The notes under the pieces: model-generated | Seen by the model: only the letters and a program-made list of their open reading frames with translations | What the model was told of the DNA's origin: nothing | The model's database searches: none | Assembly: GCF_017654505.1 (NCBI RefSeq) | Contig: NC_054558.1 | Location: forward strand, 15,541,778-15,605,777 | Source of the DNA: Polyodon spathula | Taxonomy: Eukaryota; Chordata; Actinopteri; Acipenseriformes; Polyodontidae | Direction: 5' to 3' | DNA: 64,000 nucleotides | Made by a program: the position numbers and the translations under genes | Shown here: positions 47,415 to 59,884 of the stretch, piece after piece | Layout of the letters: every line of letters starts with the position of its first letter | Position numbering within the stretch: the stretch's first letter is position 1

Positions 47415-50005
47415 TTTTGTTTGGTTTTTTTGCAGAATAAGTGACATATATATTATATTGTGGGTCACCCTGCATTCAGTATTAAGGCCATCAACCACTT
47501 ATCTAACCACTAATATATTTTATGCAACTTTTGATTATTAAAAACCAAAAGGACAATTTGTATAAAATAACATTTAAATGAGTAACTTAAAACAGTGTTA
47601 CCAGTTATGATTGTCTAAACTAAGAACTTTTTTAAATTATCAAAATGATTTGGTAATAAGTTGTTACAAGAAATCCTGTTTCAACAGTAAGGCTAAGTTT
47701 TCTTGGTCCATTGACTGACTGCTCCTAATGGAGAGCTTTCACGATAGATAGAATACTTGCAAACAAAATTGAAATAAAAAAAAGTAGTATCCCAACCAAG
47801 CTTGACCACCCAAATATAGTCTGCTGTAAAAACATAAAACGCATCCGAAATGATGTTCAAAAGGTTTAACCCTGATGACCTTTCAAAGCATATATTATAC
47901 AAAGTCTGCTGATAAAATGCACATGGCTGTAAGCACTGTGCAGTATTGGGAGGTCCTGCACCTTGGCCTGTTCATCTTCCACATGGTTTTTGTGTTGTAT
48001 TTTTTTTCAGACCTGTGTCTCTCATTAGCAGGGTGGTGAATCATTTAAGTAGTATCTGGTTTGCAGGTTTCAGTTCCATATGATTTGAGATCGAGCAGGC
48101 TTTCTGTTACCTTATACACAAAACTGCCTTTCACCCTCATCTTTAATTCATTGTGGAGTTCATGTATATTCTATAGCTTCACAGTGACCTGCAGTATAGT
48201 TAAGATGCTCAGTAACTGTGGCTACTCTTGACAATATTCTTAACATTTTTAAAGACGCAGGGCCACCTTCTCTTACACAAAAGCACTAATTACATGTAGA
48301 AAAAAATAATATCTCTGGGAATTGGAGGGACAGCTGTTGGACGGTGTATGCTGCCGGATGGCAGCCACAGAAATGAATCCCTTAGCGTTGAAGTAAATGA
48401 CATTTTCACCATATAAAAATGGTTGAATTTGACTGGATTCTTGATACTCCCTTTGGGGTTCAGAAACAATTGTCATATTGTTCTCCTGTAAACGATAACT
48501 AAAGCAGATTATTGCCCTGCATGTATAAAATAACCTCAAATGACCCTCCAATAAGTTGGCCTAACTTGTGGTTATGACTGGCCAGTTGCATTGCAAGTAT
48601 CATCTGTACATTGTTCCTGCACAAGTCGATTTCACAGTAGATAAACAGCTACACATGCAGTGGCTCAACAATGGTTCTGTACTAAGGGGGATGATAGTAC
48701 TAGGGAGTTACAGTCGTGCAAGCCAGTGATGGGCTGATACCACAGTAGAAACGTTTTCCTGTTTTAAATTTTGTATGGCATTTAAATACATTGCGATGTC
48801 TGTTCTATATTTGTTTTAGCAATATTCTTAATGGTAGTGTAAGAGCATGAATGTTTTTTATATTGGTGTATCTACATGCTTTACTCAAATCCACATTTCT
48901 GCCAGTATTTTGTAAAACAAAACAAAACAAAAAAGTACAGTAGATTTTTTAAAATGTTGTTATGATGTTAAAGATAAAAACATGATGGGTTTAAATTGAG
49001 GTTGGTTGTTGTTATGGAGAAAATACAATTGTGTTTTAAAGCCACTAATCTGAACCTCTGTACTTCTTAACTATTAAAACTTGTCTAGTATTTTACAGTA
49101 AAAATAATAAATGCAGAAATTCTCTGGAAATAGTAAACAAGTTGTATGGAGAAATAACTAGGTATCTCGCGTAATAAAAATATATTATCAGTAAATACAG
49201 TAGGTAATGTGTATATTGGAACAAAATAATGGTGCTACAGTAACATAAATGTTAATAATTTAGTTCTATACAGTAGCCTGTTACTGATTGTAAAACAAAG
49301 ATGGGTATAATTGAACCAATACAAAAGGTTGATTTAGAGATACTGAGAGTTTCTTAATCTTATCAACTAAAGCTACTATACTTTAGCTGTAAGTTTTGAA
49401 ATCCTTTTTCCAAACATTTCTTGCTTCAGTTCCCTTTTCACTGTAAAGAGCCTCTTAGTAGTTCTGTATCTATGTAAGTGTTGGATGTATGTGTGTTCTG
49501 TATACAGAACACATCTCATAGGAAACTATTCCGGTTCTTATCAGTCAGTCTGGAACAATTTATTTAGTGGAGACATGTTTAAGAACAGTACTCCCTTAGG
49601 CAGAGTAAAATCGGGATGCTAGAACAGAGCAGAAGCCCTAGGCCTGACCCCAGTGTGTCTGAGTTTACACGAACCAGTCTGTGGGAAATGAATAGCTTCC
49701 TTTGAAAGTGCTGCTGAGTTATAGGTGCCTGGGAGCTGCAGTCCCAAGTAACTCCTAACTGTCACTTTCACCTGGTTCCTTTATTTATTTTCTTTAATGT
49801 TTGTATTGTGGTCTCATGCATGTTTAACGAATGCTGTAGCTGGAAGCTATGTGAAGTATTTCAAGGTGTCTCGGAGTGCTATCCAATGATCGGAAACAAA
49901 AACGAGCACTGCTGGTGGTACTTGAGGGCTAGTATTGAAAACACTGTTCTCCACCCTCAGAAATGTACACTGCAGGATATCATTTCTGCATGCATAGTGT
50001 AGTAC
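47415..50005. other. Unannotated sequence with one perfect palindrome
   Basis: No supported gene. The palindrome at 49492-49513 is listed separately. Confidence 0.35.
49492..49513. repeat. 22-bp perfect palindrome
   Basis: The half-site TGTGTTCTGTA is followed by its exact reverse complement. It contains TGTTCT and AGAACA, the half-sites used by steroid receptors, but in everted order with a 6-base gap, not the standard inverted order with a 3-base gap. Regulatory meaning is speculative. Confidence 0.6.
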
Positions 50006-50009
50006 ACAG

Positions 50010-50182
50010 TTTGAAATTAACTGGAGAAAAATAGGACAGACTGTGGTTGGGGTATGGAACGACATCACTTGAATTCTTTTAAGACCCAATTTGACAAAGA
50101 TCGATTAGCTGCTTGGAAAACGGACAAGCATAGATTGGGCAAATAGCCTCTTCTTGTTCATAAATGTTCTTATGTTCTCATG
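50010..50182 (+). mobile_element. CR1/L2-like LINE 3' tail
   Basis: Phrases AGGACAGA...GTGGTTGGGGTATGGAA, TTTTAAGACCCAATTTGACA, GATTAGCTGCTTGGAAAACG and the end AGCCTCTTCTTGTTCATAAA then TGTTCTTATGTTCTCATG match the other tails. It is missing internal blocks relative to 60625-60835. Confidence 0.7.
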
Positions 50183-50189
50183 TGCTAGT

Positions 50190-51455
50190 AGTGCAAAAGA
50201 AAGCAATAATTTTATTACTGATAAAAGGGATTTGAATACCTTGGTAGGGTTCTAACAAAATGAAGCTCCATTTCCGTCTCGTGTTGGCAATTTTACCATC
50301 AGTCTCATCTTTTATTCTATTTTTAGTCATTGCTTGCACTGGAATATCAATCAGCACTGCAGATACAATGTTCCCTAGTACCAATCATTTCATCTATGGT
50401 AGTAGACCATGTGTCCAACAGCACTTTATCTGTACATTTGAAATATTTGCAAATCCCGACTTAGCATAAATAAACAAGAACCAAGATTCTCAGTCCAATT
50501 ATATGGGTGCCATTAATAACATTAATAAAACCAATATGATTTTAAATACAAGCATTGGATAGAACTTTTTTTTTATAATCAATGTAATTACCATTAAGGC
50601 CTGTGTGATCTGAAGTAAGTACATTGCTCTGGTATGGTCTACAAGGAGCATCAAGCCTTTTTTTTCTTCCATCCTATCAATCAGCTGGATTCACATCATA
50701 ACATCAGCAGAACTGGGAAGCTGCTTAATGTTAATGCACTGGGATTTCACTGTCTTGGACCACTGGGCCAATCGTACTGATAATGTACTTGGAACAAACA
50801 GGTTATCATATGCCCTTGACGTTTCCTTGAGTTTAATTAAACAATGTTAAGGTAATTGCATCTGTGTTGATGCGGCAGTGGATTCATTAGGCATGGTTAC
50901 ATAGAGGCGACAGAACAACAAACAATTAAACTGAATTATTTATAATGGGTAGCAAACTTCATTGGGCGGGGTGGCAGTAAAGCTTTATTAAAATAATTCA
51001 GCAATGGGGGTTAAATAACCCTTCTGAATTGCTTGCTGTAGTCCTCATTTCATCTCATATGGAAATACCAATATTACCATATTGTGTCTAGTTTTATTAT
51101 CCAACATTTTCATGTGCAATTGCAAATGTTGGGTTTGGTAAAAGGAATGGCATCTATTTACTTAATTTTTATTGCTGTTATACATACAAAAATACATTTT
51201 TTAAACCACCTGGATTTAAGTAGAGTGTCATTATCCCAAACGTAAATGCCCTCTAAAAGCTAAAAAGCTTCAAACAGGCTAAGTGATCCAAAACAAATTA
51301 TACCCTAAAAACACTGATTGATTGATTGTTTACCAGGGAAATGACCAGGGAAATGTCTTTTGGTATTACAGCAGACATTTCAAACCATCACACAGTTTGG
51401 CATCCTGTCTCAAATTCTGAATTTACACTTGTTGACCCTGTTTTGTTTAATGCTC
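50190..51455. other. Unannotated A+T-rich sequence
   Basis: No gene or repeat was recognised. Confidence 0.35.
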
Positions 51456-51456
51456 A

Positions 51457-52242
51457 CTCATAATTGGGGATGCACCAAATCCAGGATTTGGCCCGAATAC
51501 CTACTTTTTGAGCAGGGTTCAGATTCGGCCGAATATTTAGGATTCGGTGAACCGAATCCTGTATCTGCCCAGACGCACATCCATTTTTGATATAACACTT
51601 CGATGTGTGCGGTTCTTTTTTAAATAAGACACAAATCTTTTGTATCTTATGTAACTTTTGTATTTAATAAAAAGATCACATTTGATGAACTCTGTCGCAG
51701 CTCTCAACTCCCTATTACTGGTGGCGCACGCACTAAACACATCACACAGCTGCTGAATGCAAACTTACCCCCGTATGCAACAGCAGAGTCACATCACACT
51801 TTTCATGGAGTAAAGTTATGCAGTAAACTTGTAATATATAGTAATTTCAAACTGTTGTAGACTTTTGTGCTTTACTGCTTTGTCTGTCAAACATGTTTTA
51901 GAGATCATACTGAAAGAACAAATAATAATTGGTGCACAGAAATATATATTTTTGTAACAGTTCTGTATTTTGACATTTCTATTGTGGGGGGAGTGGACTA
52001 GTCGTAAATTGTCTACGTTTCAAACTGAAATCTTATTCAGGGATACATTTCCATTCAGTAATAAAAATGCTATGAACTAAAAGGCTCAAAACAACAGATT
52101 GTGCGCATCTCTGTTAGTAGTCAGTCTGTTTTTCATTCAACAATTTCCTTCAGTTTTTCTTGACAGTTTTTGTAGATTCGATATTCGGTTCGGTATTCAG
52201 CCGAATGTTTTGACTTGGATTCGGTGCATCCCTACTCATAAT
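51457..52242. mobile_element. Non-autonomous hAT element, 770 bp
   Basis: The element 51465-52234 begins TGGGGATGCACCAAATCCAG and ends GGATTCGGTGCATCCCTA, giving terminal inverted repeats of the TAGGGATGCACCGAATCC type. It is flanked by a perfect 8-bp duplication, CTCATAAT (51457-51464 and 52235-52242), the hAT hallmark. It contains further inverted GATTCGG(C/T) words near each end and no transposase sequence. Both halves are homologous, in reverse, to the copy at 55884-57609, but the central ~1.1 kb is missing, so this is an internally deleted derivative. Confidence 0.93.
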
Positions 52243-52559
52243 ATAACATGTTATACATGTTTGGCTGTGATGCCATATACCAAGTGTGGTCTGCCAATGG
52301 TTAACCATGGCAAATCACCATGATCATTGTTTAACTTTGGGTGGAAAGCATCTGGTTTCTTTATTGAACCACAGTTCTGGTGTTTAGCAGAATTTTTTTA
52401 TTTTTAGCTTTAAAATGTAGAATATGAGAAGTGGCGCTGGTGATACTATTGAATAGGATCTGCTAAGAATGTATATAGAATACAGGACTTCTGAGTTCTC
52501 CTCTGTTGAGAAGTGAAAACTGAAGGTAAAGAAAGTATTCCACAGCTAACTTGCTCAAA

Positions 52560-52890
52560 GAAATTTTCACAAATGAAAGGAGGCCATTTGGCCCATCCAT
52601 GCTTGTCCTGTTCCTAGTAGCTCAAAACTTTCCTTTGTCATGTTGGGTTTAATTCAGCATCAACAACATGATTAGGTAGCCCATTTATACCCTCACCACT
52701 ATGTGTGAAGAAGTGTCTCCTTCGCTGTATCCTACTGGAAATTTATTTCCACTTAATTCCCAACTGTGTCCTTTGGTCCTGGTATGTGTGCTGTGCTTAA
52801 ACCATTGCTTCGGGTTTTACAAATTTTAAAACCCCTCCCTAATGCCTCTTTGTTGTATGCTAAATATATTCAGTTATTTTATCTTCACAA
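52560..52890 (-). mobile_element. CR1/L2-like LINE 3' fragment
   Basis: On the minus strand it runs from decayed end-of-ORF sequence into the 3' tail ending at about 52570 with GGGCCAAATGGCCTC. It shares the CATGTTGTTGATGCTGAATT phrase with the other copies. Frames are broken throughout. Confidence 0.7.
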
Positions 52891-52894
52891 CAGT

Positions 52895-54448
52895 ATGATT
52901 CTATATAGTTTTTTTTAAATTATTAATTTTTTTTTATCCTTAACAGACATTGAAAAAAAATATATAAATTCCATGATAAATAAGAATATTATTTTAACAA
53001 AAAAATTATATGCATATGATTAAATATATCTCTCCTATATAGATATTTTTAAACTTACAAACTGGCACCCCTCTGAAAAAGTTCCATTAATGACATAAAA
53101 AAGAACTGTTTATTTTATTTCAAGAACAAAACCCATTGCGTCACCCTGAGCCAAGTACCTCTCACTAAGCTTACTTCATTTTATACGTTTCCAGACAAAA
53201 AAAGGAGAGAAGCCAAAAACAACAAACCTGCCTGGAACACAGGTCTGCTGAGGTCCAAGCTGTCCCGAGCAGACTGTGAGAGATCAGCCTACATTTCTTT
53301 TTTACACGGAAATGTGCTCTTTATTGTTGAAACAGTTGCTCCTGGTTATGATACCGATGGGAAAGCGCCTAGCGACGCTACAAAAAGCTTTCACTTTTCC
53401 TTCTCTTTCGTGCCGTTCAGCAGCATCTGTAGCCTGACCTCTGCTATTCTTAACTCTATTTCTCTTCAAAGGCCCCAGGATGTCGGTAATTGGAGGGGAT
53501 GTGATCTGCAGGGCCTCACGTTCGAACAGGAGGCCAGCCTTGGTGGTGGGGTCAGCTGGAGCTTGTCTAAATTTGACATGCAGACAGGGTAAAGAAAAAA
53601 AAAATCCATGGACTAGCCAGTTTAGCAATGCAGGGGCACCATCTTCTTTTTATATCTGTAATGAGCAATTGATTAGTGCTGGGTCCACCAGTGCCACGAT
53701 CCAAATGGTTTTGCTGTGAATAGCATTTCTCCAGGGAAACCTTACAGATCACCTGCTAAAACTACAAACCATCTACTGCACTGGCGCATATAAACTGCAG
53801 TCTGTATTGAACAGTGGAAATATACAGTACTTTGGATATCTGAGATGCTTATTAAGCAAGGCTCTTTAGAGTATAAATTCAGACAAGCTCATATTAATCC
53901 AAGCTCATTCTCTTCCCTCCTGCACAGTGGAACCCATCACAACATGACTTCAAATAGATATTGACACACAGTAGAAGCATGCTTGAGCTTTTTAGTTTAT
54001 CTGTATATAGAGCTGAAAAAGTTATGTAAGAAATAAAACAGTAAATAGTTTCTTACTTCTTACCAGGATATGTCATTGTTTTGTTTCCCTGAATTTATTT
54101 TCACTTTTAAGACTTAATTTGGTGTACTAGAATACGATTTTCAATTTTTTACTTGAGTGGTACTGTATATAAATACATTTAACTGATACAGACCTCTGAA
54201 CTTCTGCTGCCCCTGAAGAGTGAAGTAGGGGATTGATCAGGGTTTCTTTTTTTATAGTGCAAGTGTTTCACTAGACAAACCTTATCCTCGTCTGCTTTTT
54301 GAGGTCATAATTGTAACAAATTGACAAGATAATTATATTCAAGTTAGTTTAGGAAAAATTGAGTCTAATCCAAATACAACTAGACTTTTTATTCCTTTAC
54401 TGTTTGGGCTAGAAGGGGCCGTGCGATTCGAGTCAGCACAAAAACACA
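52895..54448. other. Mostly unannotated; GC-richer segment at 53.3-53.6 kb
   Basis: 53300-53630 is open on both strands. The minus-strand reading contains an acceptor-like pyrimidine run ending CAAATTTAG (about 53571), followed by PADPTTKAGLLFEREALQ and a donor-like AAC|GTGAGG. This is compatible with a short minus-strand exon but matches no family I know. The rest shows nothing. Confidence 0.25.

Positions 54449-54450
<2 letters not shown>

Positions 54451-54506
<56 letters not shown>
54451..54506. repeat. (CA)n microsatellite
   Basis: About 28 perfect CA units. Confidence 0.97.
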
Positions 54507-54507
<1 letters not shown>

Positions 54508-54509
54508 TC

Positions 54510-54984
54510 TGGTTCTATCTGGGTTAAGAAACGGAAGAAGGCATTTGAGGGGGAGTCGTACCCTGTCATCCAGCATTTGCAAAAACTGAGAAGAGGGAGT
54601 CTGTGTCAGACACTACAGCCTCTCCTTCCCGTCTCCAGCATTAATCTAAATGCCAAAAGGCAGACCTTTCGGAATGCACAGGCATCAGTGAAACAGCCGC
54701 CTGTAATTCCATATGGCACACAAAGACCCCCAGGTACAATTTAACAAACACACAGTACTGTAGGCTAATGCAGCCAGGCTGGGTGTTTATTCAATTCATT
54801 AAGAGGCAATATTGGAGAGGCTTTAGATCAGAGGCTGCTTTAGGTGACATATGCTAAAAGGAACAGGGGGAGGTGTTGTAAAACATAGATGCCAAATGGA
54901 GCATTGCAGAGCAAACATTTAAACTAAAGGTTGGCTGAACTACATTTATGTAGTGCAAATTAAGCCAGTTACTTAAACACAAGC

Positions 54985-54985
<1 letters not shown>
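54510..54985. other. Unannotated sequence between two microsatellites
   Basis: A plus-strand frame stays open from the CA tract to 54744 without a recognisable domain. The stretch 54600-54960 is low in simple repeats and may be unique or conserved DNA. Confidence 0.3.

Positions 54986-55067
<82 letters not shown>
54986..55067. repeat. (GT)n microsatellite
   Basis: About 41 perfect GT units, the longest uninterrupted GT tract in the window. Confidence 0.97.
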
Positions 55068-55069
<2 letters not shown>

Positions 55070-55875
55070 CAGGGCTTAGAGGGAATAAGTGAAACACAGT
55101 GATCTTAGATCAATATGTTACTGCGATGGTCTGTGTCATTAAAATCCTGAACTTGGCTTAAGCTTTAAGGGTTGTATTTGAATATGCAAAATGAAATGCC
55201 CTTTTAACCCTAAAGAATGTGGTGTTTTTATGTCTAAGATTTGGCTGAGGAAACATTGCAGAGCACTCAAGTCTGATCCTGTGAATGCTGTAGATAGAAG
55301 GCTTCAGTCTCCCAGGCTACCATTCTTTTCTTACCATTGTAGACCTGATGAGACCTCCTGTGCAAGGCTGTGCCAAAAAATGCATCCGGTTTTTGCATTC
55401 ATAGTGCATTCTTTTTGCAGTCTTAGTCATTTCTTTGTGTCCTATTATAATTTTTCTAGTCGCTTTTCCCCTTATCGCAGTAATTCTCCACATGGCTCAG
55501 CAGACCCGAAGGTTCAGTGGGCGTCCTCTGATCCCATGACCAAGCCAGCTTCCATTTTCACCCAGGAACTTGAGAGCGGCTCACTGGGCACCTGGCCAGC
55601 AGGGTTCGCTGTAGAGTGATGAGGAGAAACAGTCCCTGATGGTTTTACCTCCCTAACCCACAGGAGCGCCAGAGTTAATGCGACGCTCCCGTCAGAGTCC
55701 CCAATGAAGACTGTCCTACTTCGCACGGCCAGGACACAAACCTGCGCTGTATGACTCACACTGAGCAGTATGCGGCTGCTGTTATGCATTTAGAAAAACT
55801 TGTTTCTGTTGATGCTTTATTGTACAATTAAATCTTATCTCAGGTGAACTTGTAAATGTCATTTTCCTTTATCTC
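55070..55875. other. Unannotated sequence
   Basis: Plus-strand 55191-55619 is open for 142 codons, and the opposite strand is open at 55514-55789. Neither shows a domain, a splice context or a family resemblance. Confidence 0.3.
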
Positions 55876-56530
55876 CTCTCAGTTAGGGATGCACCAAATC
55901 CAACTTTTTGGGATTCAGTTTAATACTGAATCCATCTCAAAAGATTTGGCCGAAATACCAACTCTACAAAAACTGTCAAGAAAACTGTTGAATGAAAATT
56001 AGACTGGCAGCTACTAACAAGAGACACGCACAATCTATAGTTTTGAGCCAATTAATTAACAGTATTTTTATTATCTAATGGAACCTCTGGGTGTGCAGTC
56101 ATAATCCCACTACCTCGAGTTAAACATCTCATAAAATGCTTTATTTTTAAATTTTCAACACAGTTGTACCAAGTCTGCAAGTTCTTGCGTGCGCTAAAGA
56201 GAGACAGTCCGCTGCCACGTTTGTAGCCTACTTTAACTTACTTTATCATTTCAGCTTGAGTGCCTTTATGTAAGATGACACTGGCTGCAACTCTGTTGTG
56301 GTTTTTTATACACAAAAGCTTACTTGATTTGAGAAACGTCATGAACGATACAAGCAACTTCTTACACTGGTTTGGTTAAATGAGTAGTACACAACAAAAT
56401 ATAAAAATTGATTAATTTAAAAAAACAACAACAACATCTGTTTAATGAAAAAAAAAATATTGTAGCCTACTTCAATCGGAGCATTAGCCTGCTATATTAT
56501 ATTAAACCAAAACAATAAATACGTATAAAC

Positions 56531-56597
<67 letters not shown>

Positions 56598-57617
56598 GCA
56601 AAACCATAACAAAACATGTATACAGGCTTTTTTTTTTTTTTAATTATTACTTGTCCTGCGGTTGCCTTTCATTATTTATTTCTACACCTGCCTCTACTTT
56701 CCTTGTGCCCCGGTACCCTTTTCTTTAGAAGTTAAGCACTGCCAAATGAAAATATATCCCTGAATAAAAATGTACACAGTTTACCGCTAGCCCTCTCCCC
56801 CACAGCAAAAATTTACTTTACCTTTACAAGAAAGGAGAGCTGCATCTTTGCCACAATAACCCACTATTTTCTTTAATGACGTTTCATGTTACCTGATCTG
56901 AGCTATGAGGAAAAATTACTGTGATGAGTGACCTGCATCTCCCTGCAAAATAAAACCCACGTTGATTTAAATGCACTGTGTTTGTAAGACATGTCAAGTA
57001 GGCTATGCAATAGTTACAAAATATATTTTAATGAAACACCCAAATTCCCAAATGGTTTAACTTGTATTGGCACGTTATAATAACGCAAAATGTAATTTAC
57101 TAAAGCATATTGTTCAACAATGTCTTGAACATCTGACAGTTGTAAAGTTACAAAAAATATATATTTCTATGCATCAATTTTTTATTTTTTTTATAACACG
57201 TTGACAGACAAAGCAACAAAGCACAAAAGTCTACAACAGTTTGCTGTTACTGTATATTACAGGTTTACTGCATAACTTTGATTCATGAAAAGTGTGATGC
57301 GACACTGCTGTTGCATACTGGGGTATGTTTGCATTCAGCAGCTGTGTGACGTGTTTAGTGCATGCGCCACCAGTAAGGGAGTTGAGAGCCACGACAGAAT
57401 TCATCAAACATGTTCTTGTTATTAAATACAAAAGTTATGTTCGATACCGGATTTATGTTTTATTTAAGGAAGAACTGCACAGATTGGAGGGATGTAGGAT
57501 TCGGATTCAGTTCACAGAATCCTAAGTATTCAGTCAAATCTGAACCCTGCTCGAAAAGTAGGTATTTGGGCCGAATCCGAAACCGAATCCTGGATTCGCT
57601 GCATCCCTACTCTCGGT
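55876..57617. mobile_element. Non-autonomous hAT element, 1726 bp, inverted relative to the 51.5-kb copy
   Basis: The element 55884-57609 begins TAGGGATGCACCAAATCCAA and ends GGATTCGCTGCATCCCTA. The flanks CTCTCAGT (55876-55883) and CTCTCGGT (57610-57617) match at 7 of 8 positions. Its right ~470 bp and left ~180 bp are the reverse complements of the two ends of the copy at 51465-52234. The ~1.1 kb between contains a TA microsatellite (56534-56594) and no hAT transposase. Both are therefore non-autonomous. Confidence 0.92.
56534..56594. repeat. (TA)n microsatellite inside hAT element
   Basis: About 30 TA units within the interior of the longer hAT copy. Confidence 0.96.
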
Positions 57618-57896
57618 AGTAGTATTTATGGTACACAGTCGTTTCTTTTATATTAATATTCAAACTGTTGTTTGTCAGTGAGGGGTTGTGCTGGTGACCA
57701 ATCTCTTTTTTAAATGAGCACATTAGTTAAAGATGCATGTTAATTTTACATGGAAACTGGATTGAAATGGATGCCAAAATATTCATTTGACATTTAATAC
57801 AAACAAATAAGTACTGCAAGTTACAATAATCCAGTTGTGAAAAGATAAACGCAAGGACCATGGTCTTAAGTATTTCTTAATAACATTTTGGTCATC

Positions 57897-58044
57897 CAAG
57901 CTTAAGTGGACCAAAGCGGTTTTGGTGTCAATGGGGAACGTCCATGCTTTTTTTTCAGGTGGAATGGAAACAAACTTTAAAACGGTACTAATGTCATTTG
58001 CCTATGAAGAAACACCTCTCCATAATTTGGTCCACTTAAGCTTG
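57897..58044. repeat. 148-bp segment bounded by perfect 19-bp inverted repeats
   Basis: CAAGCTTAAGTGGACCAAA (57897-57915) and its exact reverse complement (58026-58044) flank 110 bp of ordinary sequence. No target duplication was seen. It could be a tiny MITE or a hairpin-forming site. Confidence 0.85.
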
Positions 58045-59184
58045 CCCAATTTAGAAAATTCCAAAACTGCAGTCAAAGAAATTGGACATTTAGTACCAAT
58101 ATGTATTTACAGTTGAAAATTCAAAACATTTGGAAGATAGCTTATTTCCTAATTTAAACCCTCGCGTCAATATTATACAAGGTTAGGGCCACTAAACCTA
58201 CAAATATTTCACCAGTACAGGGTGCCTTTGCCTTGCACCTGTCCCTGCTCTGCTTTCTCATTTCACTCCATTTCTCTAACCTGTCCCTTCTCTGGGTTCC
58301 TCTCTTTGTCTGAAGCCCTGCACTGATATTTCAGTGCCAGTCTGGATTAAAGTGCCACCCAGGGCTTCTGTATGGCTTACAACAAATTGATCCTGAAAAC
58401 AATTGACTAGTCAGCTACCTTAAACTATTTAACACGAATACTTTGGAAAATAGCATAGTGAGAAATTGACAGGGCTTGTCTGAAACCCAAATACTGCCCA
58501 CCAGATTGAGATTAATTAAATCTGAGGTTTCCAACAACAATTCTAACATTATACTAGGTTTCATCATCTTGAGCATTCAAAAGCCTAAAGCTTAATTTTA
58601 TACAGTGGTAGTAGCTTTAATGTGGTGCAGAACCAGAATCAGGTTTTGAAATAACAATACATGTTTGCTATGTGTTTCTTTCAAACCTACACATTTAATA
58701 CCTATATTATAAATTAAAGCACAGAACAGGTAATATGGATGGAATTATTTTGTTGTAGTCATGTTGTAAAACAGATAGCAAAACTTGTATAAATTTGTTT
58801 TTCAGTGGAGTGTTACAACAAAATATAAAACATGTTTTATTCTCTGTGAAGCTGTTAAACATAACTTAAGTACACAAGTGAGAGGGTGTGTAATATTATA
58901 CATTTGTTAACCTATGTTAGTAAGTTTAGATTAACGGCCCACAGCACATCTTTGTTCAAGTTAAGTTTAAGGTATACATTGCTTTATTTCAGCTTCTCCT
59001 TTAAAAATGTATTGCATATTATTTTTGGTTACAATTGTAAAGTAATTTTCAGCATTTTGCCATTGTAAAGTCATTATCAAACAGCTCCACTGCTTTTGAG
59101 CTTAGCCTCTATAATCTTTGTTTCTTTTGTGACATAAGCATGAGGATGCTAAAGTTAATTGACGTATGTTGCAAAGTGCTTATA

Positions 59185-59436
59185 TCATGATCCAGCCACA
59201 TTGCAGTCAATCTCCAGCCCCCCTTGCTGTGAATAAAGGACAAAAGCAAACTTGCCTCCAGAATGGTCTCCCAGCACAGTGAGGGATGAGCTGGTCGAGT
59301 TGAATGATGCTTGATTGTTAATGTGCAGTGAAAAGGAAAGACCTGGGAGAGGTATGACATTACATCTAGGATACGTGTCTCTAACACCGAAAACCGCCCC
59401 CTGCCAGACGGTAAGCTTTGGCCCTTGCACTGTCAC
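59185..59436 (-). other. Coding-like open frame, low confidence
   Basis: An uninterrupted minus-strand frame of about 83 codons ends in TGA at 59185-59187. Its second half has a balanced, protein-like composition (for example LTVLGDHSGGKFAFVLYSQQ) unlike the Ile/Lys-rich chance frames around it. It has no ATG near its start, no recognised family and no clear acceptor. Chance remains the leading explanation. Confidence 0.15.
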
Positions 59437-59884
59437 TTTTATTTACACACCAACCGGAGAACTCAATTCACTTAATGAGAGTTCAGAAAAAATGAGAGAC
59501 CTGATGATTTACAGTTCACAGTGGCACTAAAAACTTCAAGCGGTCGTTGACTACAAACTGTTTGTATAGCTCCCTGTGTGTTCTCCCTATTTCTGAATGA
59601 AAAGCTTGACGTCTGATAGACTAACACCATTTATTTATGGGTTCGTGAAGTTAACGGCAGCCCAAGCCATGGTCACAGGAAGTGTTTCGTGTCTATCTGA
59701 TGGCTCTGTCTGGGACCTGATTGTGAGCGAGTGTTGGTGGCCCGGTGTCTTTAGCTGGAACTGCTTATGACTTCATTTAGAATGATTACAGTGGTCAGAG
59801 ACAAAGATGAAAAAGGTAGAGTCCCAACCCTGAAACATGAGAGGAAGTAGGGTTGTGTAAAATGTACAAGCATGCTCTCTGTGT

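Larger units (their letters stand above)
57620..59880. other. Mostly unannotated; one inverted repeat and one coding-like stretch
   Basis: Apart from the inverted repeat at 57897-58044 and the minus-strand frame at 59185-59436, nothing was supported. Confidence 0.3.

Noticed and set aside
55191..55619. 142-codon plus-strand open frame
   Set aside because: It has an ATG and stop but no recognisable family, no promoter or splice context, and composition typical of chance frames.
57922..58116. Small plus-strand coding frame
   Set aside because: It spans the 148-bp inverted-repeat segment and shows no family resemblance.
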